From: Actinomortierella ambigua
Taxonomy: Eukaryota; Mortierellomycota; Mortierellomycetes; Mortierellales; Mortierellaceae
Direction of reading: 5' to 3'
NCBI GenBank assembly: GCA_016098155.1
Contig: JAAAJB010000754.1
Coordinates: forward strand, 1-14,499
DNA length: 14,499 bases
The position numbers and the translations under genes are program-made. Of the stretch, positions 8,801-14,499 are shown in pieces. Position 1 is the first letter of the stretch. Each line of letters begins with the position of its first letter. The notes beneath the pieces were generated by a model. It searched no databases and had not been told where the DNA came from. It saw nothing but the letters and a program-made list of their open reading frames with translations.

Positions 8801-11393
8801 CCCGACATCCTTTCCTCCCATGGTCATGTCCAATTCTGGCTCGAAGCACGACTGCAGAATGAACGGAACTAACTCGGGTCGCGCTGCGACTTGCTGGTCA
8901 ACGATGATGTACATGCCCTGATATTCGACAGTGTTGGTAAAGACCATGACATGATTGGTTGCTGCCAATTGCGTCATGAAAGTGTTAAGGTTTTCGGTCC
9001 GTTTCCTGTCTAGTAAGTATTCGGCCGCATTCTCAAAAGACTTTGTGAGTTCCCTAGAAAGTGATTATTGTTTGTTTATGGTTTTACACCACAAAAAAAA
9101 AGATACCAATGAGCAAGGCTTGACAATGACTGAAGGACTGAAAAGACCAACATGTACCATTCGCAGTTATCGCCCACTTACTTTGAGAATCGCATCAGCT
9201 TGGTGGCGCGCAAACGGACATTTTCAAGAATCTTGCCGTAAAACTTTGTGATTTCACCCGCAGGTTGCGAGAGTAAATCTGGTCTCGCCTTGTTCTGATC
9301 CTGAAGATTCCTGTAAAGGAAAGTTGTCGCCTTACTCGTGAGAAAACTAGAAATGAAAAAATGAGAAAGGAAAGGGAATAAATAGAAGGAGAAACAAGGT
9401 CAGAAATATGTTCCTCCTCTGTCGTCGTTGCAGGGATCACTCTTGTTGTTTAAGGCCCCTACCATAACTGCTCAGCTGTGTCGAGGCCGAGTCCATCAAT
9501 CTTGGGACCAATCTTGCTCAAGTCCTGCCAAGCCGTGTCCAGCACCGACTCTGACAGCTTCTTCGAATTGCCCCACATGTCGACCTTCCAGGAAAAGAGC
9601 TTAAAGTAAAAGTGGAGCGACTTTTTCAGCAGGGACTCAAACTCAGTGCCGACACTGGCGCCAACATCCCAGCCCTCTTCGACCTCGACCAGATCCGTGT
9701 ATTCGCCTCGGATGTTGCAGGCCAAGTCCAGCGTCATACTGTAGGCCTCGAGCAATTGGTCGACAATGGCAGGGACGGGATCTGTCACGCGGCTATTATA
9801 CTCAAGACGCAGGCGTAAACATTCCTCCATCAGCACCATCGGGAACCGGATCAGTAGCCGCAGCTCATCCATGGGCAGCGTGAGGTTCATCTCTTTGAAG
9901 ATGGAGGCATTGGTCACCATGCCGCTCTTGACCTGTTTGAGCACTTGGTTGATAAGTCGCAGGTTGCTCTTCTCGAATGTGTGTTGGAGGCCATTGGTTT
10001 GCAGCAGGCGGTCGACGAATGAGAGCTCCTCTGGATTGTTGACGCCACCGCCTCCAGTACCGTACTTGTCCTTGTCCTTGGACCGCACGGTGATGTCGAG
10101 GGTCTCGCTCCCTGTCCAGTTGCGAAGGATCTTGAGATGGATGTGGATCATCTTGTTGATACTTGCAAACGAGTTGAGGGCGTCGAGACGCGCCTCAAAC
10201 GTTGGATCCTGGTATAGAGGTTTGCTCGCCCGAAGATCGCTTAAAGAGCGATAGAGATTTTCGACAATGTCCACCTTTTGTAGTACATCCAGAACCTGTT
10301 GGAGTGGCGACTCTGGGGCGTTGTCGTTGACCTTGAACTCCATGACCTCCCTCAGAAAGCCATCGACACTCTTGCGGGTTTCATCGATCAGCTGTTTTTC
10401 TTCATTCGCTGGCCTGTCCCGAATCGCCGCTCGCAGCCCGAGCCAGATCTGCTGGATAGAGTTGGGTCGCAGGACCAGCCTGTCGTCCTTGTCCACCTCG
10501 TACATGGCCTGTTGGACACGCGACTTTTCCTTGATGAGGACCTCTCCTGTTAGGACGGACTGGAGCATCGTCTGCCAGTCGATACGATCTCTGTTGAGCT
10601 CTAGCACACCTTCATCCGAGTTGTCGATGGGCAGGCCAGTGTCTTCTGAGACGTTATCGCCCCTCATCCCTATCGAATGGTTGACAGCAGGGTCTTCGTT
10701 GAGAGGTATAGTTGTGCGCAACGTTGACTCGACCCGGCGGGTATTTTCGGCGTTGGCCTCTTCTTCTCTCAAAAGCTGTGCTCTGACTGCTTCGGCTTCG
10801 AGTTCGATATCGCCACCGGTGTCGTCATTGTCGTCGTTGTCGTCGTTGTCGTCATTGACGTCATGGCCATCGTGATCGTCATGATCATCGTGGTCGTCAT
10901 GGTCACCGTGGTCGTGGTCGTGGTTGTGGTCGTGGTCGTGGCCGTCGTCGCGGTCGTCGTGGTCGTGGTCGTCGTGGTCGAAATCCTCCGCGTCCTCCTC
11001 GTCATCGTCCTCCAGGTCCTCCTCTGGGAAAACGAAACGGACGCCCCTCTTCTGCGGCACGTCAGGCACTGAGTTGAAGCTTGACCCGTTTGCATATCCG
11101 GGAGAGCTAGCATGCATAAGTGAACGAGTATGTAGAAAAGGAGGGAAGATAAAGAAAGAGGTAGGTCAGGGCCTGTCGTGTTTCGCTTGCCTGGTTTACA
11201 ACAGAGGGGTGCAGCGGGATGCTGACATGATGACATGCACATACTCGAGTGATGGCATAGCGGACCATGGTTGATGATGCATGCTGGTTGTGCCCGGCAT
11301 GGGTGTCATGTCGATTGGGGCTATGGGCTGTGAGATGGCATCCTGGTCCTCGCCTTCCTGGACACGGATGTTTGTCCTGTAGCGAGGCTCCAT
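5801..11393 (-). CDS. SSK2: Ssk2/Ssk22-type MAP kinase kinase kinase (HOG osmostress pathway), four exons
   Basis: MAPKKK expected to phosphorylate a Pbs2-type MAPKK and so activate the Hog1 MAPK, in the cytosol, under control of an Ssk1-type response regulator. Exons: 11393-11245, 11106-9463, 9310-9182, 9053-5801. Introns of 138, 152 and 128 nt have donors GTATGT, GTAGGG and GTAAGT and acceptors TAG, CAG and TAG; phases match and the joins read smoothly (for example AEQLWNLQDQNK and MRFSKELTKSFE). The product is ~1,724 residues. The N-terminal part has a conserved-looking QKRGVRFVFPEED and a His/Asp-rich tract at ~88-150. Residues ~160-1030 are the long helical regulatory region of the Ssk2 family. 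The kinase domain spans ~1047-1318: GSGTFGTVY, AVKEI lysine near 1076, HRDVKPDN near 1167, DFG near 1187, GTPMYMAPEV, then LDNEWAVMYHVA, which is almost a signature of Ssk2. A 405-residue Ser/Gly/Thr-rich tail follows; yeast Ssk2 ends soon after its kinase domain. The ATG at 11393 opens a plausible first exon. An ATG at 11117 lies inside the proposed intron 1 and would give a shorter protein. Confidence 0.94.
6123..6190 (-). repeat. Ser/Gly-coding low-complexity tract in the MAPKKK tail
   Basis: The plus strand carries tandem CTGCCAC/CCGCTGC-like units. Read on the minus strand they encode a Ser-Gly-rich run (SSSGSSGGSGSGGS) in the C-terminal tail of the MAPKKK. This looks like replication-slippage expansion of a disordered linker. 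Confidence 0.6.
10810..10985 (-). repeat. Trinucleotide-type repeat coding a His/Asp-rich tract
   Basis: The plus strand is built of GTC, GTG and GTT triplets for ~175 bases. In the MAPKKK frame it encodes alternating Asp and His, turning to an Asp-Asp-Asn pattern at the C-terminal side (residues ~88-150). It contains repeated units such as DHDDHDDHD and DDNDDNDDN. It is low complexity at both DNA and protein level. Confidence 0.85.
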
Positions 11394-11400
11394 TGGGCTG

Positions 11401-11610
11401 CGCTGTATGGAGAGGGGTGAATGAGAGGATGGGGGGATGGAGAGGGAACGAAAGAGAAGGGGGAGAGAAAAGAAGAAGGGATGTTGTTGGCTAAAGAGAA
11501 TGACGGGACAATGGGGAGTCGAGTCAGTCTCTTCTTTCTGTGTGGCGTGTGGAGGGAAGAAGAGGAAGAAGAGGAGAGGGAGCAAGCCTTTTTTTCTTTT
11601 TTTTTTTTCC
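11401..11610. repeat. Polypurine/polypyrimidine block in the MAPKKK leader or promoter
   Basis: The plus strand is strongly purine-biased from 11401 to about 11585, with runs such as GGGGGGATGGAGAGGGAA and GAAGAGGAAGAAGAGGAGAG. It ends in a T-rich run at 11589-11608. On the coding (minus) strand of the MAPKKK this is a CT-rich leader just upstream of the start codon, a common arrangement in fungal promoters and 5' UTRs. Confidence 0.65.
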
Positions 11611-11782
11611 TTGACCTGTCTCTGTTGGAATATCTCTGGGAAAACCTTTGTCCCCCCACAGCCATATCCAAAACTACCTACACAGTTATGAGGACGACAA
11701 CAACGGGGAGAGTGCATCCCGCCCTGCCGGTAGTGTTGCATCAGATACAGCCTTGCAGGACAAGGCAGGCAGCACCCACCTA

Positions 11783-11800
11783 TTCATCCATCCATCCATG
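11783..11800. repeat. CATC tetranucleotide microsatellite
   Basis: TCATCCATCCATCCATG shows four copies of an ATCC/CATC unit in non-coding DNA. No function is suggested. Confidence 0.75.
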
Positions 11801-11855
11801 TAGACGAGCATTGGCCGATCGGGAGAATCGGACAACGAAACCCAACATCCACCCC

Positions 11856-11874
11856 CCAACCAACCAACCAACCA
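11856..11874. repeat. CCAA tetranucleotide microsatellite
   Basis: More than four copies of CCAA follow a short C run. It lies in the intergenic region about 470 bases upstream of the MAPKKK start. Confidence 0.75.
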
Positions 11875-12188
11875 AAATATGTCTACGCGTTCATACATCG
11901 CATGTATATGAAAAGCCATGTATGAAAGAAGGACAATCGAGTGATCCAGCGTCAATCTATCCATGTCCACAAACTGTCAGCCAGGCAAGCCTCGTATGAC
12001 CCTATCCAACACTAAATCATAGTCTCAATAGATTTACCCATCCACGAACACCAATTTCTACCAAGCTGCTAACTCGCCGTGTGCATGCAGGGTTCAACGA
12101 TCCAGGAGACGCAAGGGGCTTGACAAGGTCTCGAGTGAATGAAGAGACGGGTAATATTCAACGACAACACAATACCAACGACATGAAC

Positions 12189-12203
12189 AAAAAAAAAAAA
12201 AAA
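12189..12203. repeat. A15 homopolymer
   Basis: Fifteen consecutive A residues in the non-coding divergent region. Poly(dA:dT) tracts of this length tend to exclude nucleosomes in fungal promoters; any such role here is inference. Confidence 0.7.
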
Positions 12204-12798
12204 GAACACGCTTCAAGGTGGGGAGAGTAGTTCACACCTCGAATCGCTCGCTGTTCGCTCGCATTTTCACCTGCCCTCGATATCACATCACCCCAAAGCT
12301 GCTATCCACTATAATCGAAGCCTAGAGTATTATTTTCGAACGCTTGGTCCGCTTCCACCAACACACGGAGCAAGCCATTCTTCCCACCCCCTGTTCTCTC
12401 CAAACACGCATATTACGGCAGCATGCATGACACCATGAGCATATTGGTCGAATCAAATGCGTCCGTTTTTGGGATGCTCTCCCCTCCAGCTCCCCCATGA
12501 TTGATTGGTCAAAAGTAACACCACCAATTCCAACGACACTTCTGTTTTGGCTTCTACATAGAACGATGTATAGTGAGGATGGTGGTGGGAGGATGGAGTG
12601 TGAGAAAAGGTAACCAAAGAATGGGTCAGGGTAGTGCGAGCGGTGCCAGGCCTGTCTGTCGACTATAAATGTTTCGAGGGAGGCAGTGACACTGTTCTCA
12701 GCTCAGATTCTGGTGCTTCAGAACAGGCTTCTCAAGAGTCGCCAAACCAACCTGACGCTCTCCATCCTATTGGCAGACATGTTTGAGCGCCAGACCGT

Positions 12799-12812
12799 CC
12801 TAGCTTGCTAGG
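12799..12812. repeat. Small perfect hairpin CCTAGC-TT-GCTAGG
   Basis: A six-base perfect inverted repeat with a two-base spacer, followed about ten bases later by an A9 run. It resembles a short stem-loop but has no assigned role. Confidence 0.4.
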
Positions 12813-13005
12813 CGCAACAAAAAAAAATATGTATGATACATAGGCCATTAAGGCCGATACAAACGGATGAATATCTACTGCTCTCAACCCGTGGCTACGA
12901 ACGAAAACCAAAGGTCTCGAACGTTTGACTTCGCCTACATGAGACGATATAACTCGACACTACTGTGCCTTTTTGATTAATCGATCACCGTTCAGCTGCA
13001 CCAAG

Positions 13006-13020
13006 ACACACACACACACA
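13006..13020. repeat. AC dinucleotide microsatellite
   Basis: A run of seven to eight AC dinucleotides about 590 bases upstream of the defensin-like start codon. Non-coding. Confidence 0.75.
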
Positions 13021-13565
13021 AATTCAAGGCGGCGGGATGGTTTGATGTGATATGGTGTTTGTTTTGTATCTACCGGGTAACCCACTCAGATGCAAATCCC
13101 TCAAACTCTAATTTGACTACGGCGTGGTTGCATGTCGACTTCATTCCAACGCCGGGGTTGTGTAATCGTCGACAAGGGCTGGCTGTGCATTTAGATTAAT
13201 AGGATGAGAGGGACATAAGGTATATATGTACCAAAGATACCAGGTCGAGCATAGTCGGGTTGAACATTGTCCATGGAATCAAAAATGAATACGCGCCGCT
13301 ATTAAAATTGGGAGCATAGCAAACGCTCCCGCAGGGCTAGTCTGCAGCCATCCACACTAACGTGATCGTCGACTTTGTGTGAGCGACAGCAGTACTCTAT
13401 GGTGGAGGCGAACTGAGAGTTGGAGTCTGGCTCCTCACTCCCATTCCTCTTCCTTCTCCTTTGCCCACCCGTTCTCACCTGTCTTTGCTCACAACACGAA
13501 ACCGTGTACAAATACTCCTCTATCGCCCGTCTCTGCACTCTCAACAACAACAACTTCTCCACTCT

Positions 13566-13595
13566 CTCAATCTCAACCTCAACCTCAACCTCGAC
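13566..13595 (+). repeat. Tandem CTCAAC hexamers in the defensin-like gene leader
   Basis: Five hexamers in tandem (CTCAAT, three CTCAAC, CTCGAC) end nine bases before the start codon. They lie in a C/T/A-rich, G-poor leader that also has a CAACAACAACAAC run at 13541-13553. G-poor leaders of this type are usual in highly expressed fungal genes, where they keep the 5' UTR unstructured. Confidence 0.7.
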
Positions 13596-13604
13596 CATCC
13601 AGCC

Positions 13605-13862
13605 ATGAAGTCCTCCATCTTTGTCCTCGCCGTCGCCTTTGTCCTTGCCACCACTGCCGCCGCTGCTCCTCAGCCCGAGGCCGGCGAGCACGAGGGAGTC
13701 GAGCTGGAGAAGCGCCGTGGCGACAACTGCTACTTCAAGAGCCACTGCTCGATGTCCTGGTCCGGCAAGTGCCAGAACCACTGTGGCAAGCGCAAGTTCT
13801 CGCACATGTCCAAGAACGGCTGTGGCTGGTTCGAGAAGCGATGCTGCTGTGTCCGCAAGTAA
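13605..13862 (+). CDS. Secreted cysteine-rich defensin-like peptide precursor
   Basis: Single exon, 85 residues, ATG in a good context (AGCCATGA). Residues 1-21 are a hydrophobic signal peptide ending in an alanine run. Residues ~22-37 are a short acidic propeptide (five Glu) closed by a Lys-Arg Kex2-type site at 36-37. The mature part (~38-85, 48 residues) is strongly basic: 11 Lys/Arg against 2 acidic residues. It has eight cysteines at 42, 48, 56, 60, 73, 80, 81 and 82. The set C-x3-C-x12-C-x6-C-x-C is the spacing of the cysteine-stabilised alpha-beta fold, and CQNHC at 56-60 resembles the helix motif of the fungal defensin plectasin. The extra pair of cysteines suggests four disulfides. 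All lysine codons are AAG and codons are mostly C- or G-ending, consistent with high expression. Likely an extracellular antimicrobial peptide; a host-directed effector or another secreted role is possible. Secretion and fold class are well supported, activity is inferred. Confidence 0.9.
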   Translation: MKSSIFVLAVAFVLATTAAAAPQPEAGEHEGVELEKRRGDNCYFKSHCSMSWSGKCQNHCGKRKFSHMSKNGCGWFEKRCCCVRK

Positions 13863-14387
13863 TCGGTGAGCAGCGAGTCTTTCCTTGCTACATACCGCTC
13901 CTCGCTGTCCCCCACCCTCAAGATGGATCCTTCCTGAAAGAGCCTCGCTTCTAGATTCTCTTGTCCTGTTTAAATGTTTAGAATAAACTAGAGATACACA
14001 ACAAAAAAAAGGTGTCTTGTGTCCTATGATGACAATTCTTTTTCTCTAATGGTGGAAATATACCACTGAACTGTCTGTTACCATCAACTGCCGTCTCAGA
14101 TTCGGGGGCAAATGATGGACTAATCGACTTGATGTAAACCTTTCTCTCTTGCCAGTGCTGTTGGGAGGAGATGCAATCGCTCTGGAGCATGAGACTCTGA
14201 ATAAAGTATACTAGAGTTATCAGATGACACTTTGTATGCTTTGAAGTCGAATGTCCATGGGGGCGGATAGATGACAACATGTAGTCAGGGCGACATTTTG
14301 AGATTGGTTCAGGTCAGTTCAATCTCGCAAGAGGAGTCTAGACTGTGAGCATCAGTACTGGTGAGCATCCTCTCCCTCTTGCAGGTT
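13863..14387. other. 3' flank of the defensin-like gene and convergent intergenic region
   Basis: About 525 bases without a gene. The left part is the 3' UTR of the defensin-like gene, with one AATAAA at 13982-13987 and a second plus-strand AATAAA at 14200-14205 that could serve as a distal site. The right part would be the 3' flank of the possible minus-strand gene at the edge. Short open frames on the minus strand here have no protein-like composition. Confidence 0.5.
13982..13987 (+). terminator. Polyadenylation signal of the defensin-like gene
   Basis: AATAAA lies 119 nt after the TAA stop, followed by an A-rich run at 14000-14010. The spacing is normal for a fungal 3' UTR. Confidence 0.7.
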
Positions 14388-14499
14388 TCAGCAGCCGGCC
14401 CCAAAGTCCTGGAAACGAGCGCGCTGTACATAATTAGGACCCTCCCATGCTGTTGTTCAAACCATACCTGTGCTGCAGCCGAGTCATCCACCTTCACAT
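14388..14499 (-). CDS. Possible last intron and terminal exon of a gene entering from the right edge
   Basis: On the minus strand the frame is open from the edge to a strong donor, CAG|GTATGG, with the intron starting at 14467. A 59-nt intron would end in TTTCCAG (14411-14409), with a CTAAT branch-like site about 25 bases before it. Both sites are in phase 0. The terminal exon 14408-14388 then encodes DFGAGC and a TGA stop. The visible protein is only about 16 residues, ending VKVDDSAAAQ plus that short exon, too little to name a family. No minus-strand AATAAA follows, which weakens the call. Confidence 0.3.

Larger units (their letters stand above)
11394..13604. other. Long divergent intergenic region between the MAPKKK and the defensin-like gene
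   Basis: About 2.2 kb with no supported gene. It must contain two diverging promoters: MAPKKK toward the left and the defensin-like gene toward the right. From about 12000 to 13300 neither strand has an open frame worth calling. Contents seen: a purine-rich block (11401-11585), microsatellites (11783-11800, 11856-11874, 12189-12203, 13006-13020), a CCTAGC-TT-GCTAGG hairpin near 12800, and TATA-like strings at about 12663 (TATAAAT) and 13221 (TATATAT). Neither TATA-like string is within the usual distance of a start codon, so they are not assigned. I found no tRNA-like fold. Confidence 0.55.

Noticed and set aside
10267..10875. 202-codon Ser-rich plus-strand open frame
   Set aside because: Antisense to MAPKKK exon 2; the serine richness comes from reading the real gene's codons backward.
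10769..11242. Minus-strand open frame with a long Thr run
   Set aside because: Out-of-frame reading of the GAC/CAC repeat that codes the His/Asp tract of the MAPKKK, running into its intron 1.
12085..12115. GGGTTCAACGATCC string resembling a tRNA T-arm
   Set aside because: The closing stem does not pair with correct loop spacing, and no acceptor or anticodon arms fit around it.
13892..13900. RGD tripeptide reading near the mature N-terminus of the defensin-like peptide (residues 38-40, bases 13716-13724) as a cell-adhesion motif
   Set aside because: It falls right at the Kex2 site in a basic peptide, and three residues are too little evidence of integrin-type binding in a fungal product.
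13379..13954. Longer plus-strand frames overlapping the defensin-like gene, and an in-frame upstream start at 13461
   Set aside because: The signal peptide begins exactly at the ATG at 13605. The in-frame extension codes only the repeat leader, and the other frames lack cysteine spacing or a secretion signal.
13978..14280. 100-codon minus-strand open frame
   Set aside because: No recognisable motif, poor codon use, and it covers the 3' UTR and polyadenylation signal of the defensin-like gene.
1..14499. CRISPR arrays, insertion sequences, transposon genes or bacterial operon structure
   Set aside because: No spaced direct repeats, transposase motifs or terminal repeats were found, and the gene structure is eukaryotic.

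Overview
The window reads as nuclear DNA of a filamentous fungus. Its protein-coding genes are interrupted by short GT-AG introns (99-186 nt) with GTAAGT or GTATGT-type donors, intergenic spaces are moderate, AATAAA signals sit after stops, and the genes belong to eukaryotic signalling and transport families. A protein kinase fused to Sel1-like repeats is typical of early-diverging fungi such as Mortierellomycota and Glomeromycota. I infer a Mortierella-like organism, but the sequence alone does not fix the species.

Layout, left to right. (1) Positions 1-1612, minus strand: a TKL-like protein kinase followed by Sel1-like repeats, cut by the left edge. (2) 1613-2470: its upstream region, with a small inverted-repeat cluster and minus-strand segments that might be extra 5' exons. 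(3) 2514-5035, minus: a five-exon AVT-type vacuolar amino acid transporter with a long hydrophilic N-terminal tail. (4) 5801-11393, minus: a four-exon, ~1,724-residue Ssk2/Ssk22-type MAP kinase kinase kinase, the top kinase of the HOG osmostress cascade, with an unusual His/Asp tract and an unusually long C-terminal tail. (5) 11394-13604: a long non-coding stretch with microsatellites and a strongly purine-biased block. (6) 13605-13862, plus: a small secreted, cysteine-rich, defensin-like peptide precursor. (7) 14388-14499, minus: a possible last intron and short terminal exon of a gene that begins beyond the right edge.

The minus-strand genes are separate transcription units, not an operon. 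The MAPKKK and the transporter both fit stress and nutrient homeostasis, but nothing shows they act together. The most interesting item is the defensin-like gene. It has a signal peptide, an acidic propeptide, a Kex2-type KR site and a cationic mature domain with eight cysteines. The cysteine spacing closely follows the cysteine-stabilised alpha-beta (CSab) fold of fungal defensins such as plectasin, but it ends in an unusual Cys-Cys-Cys triplet.
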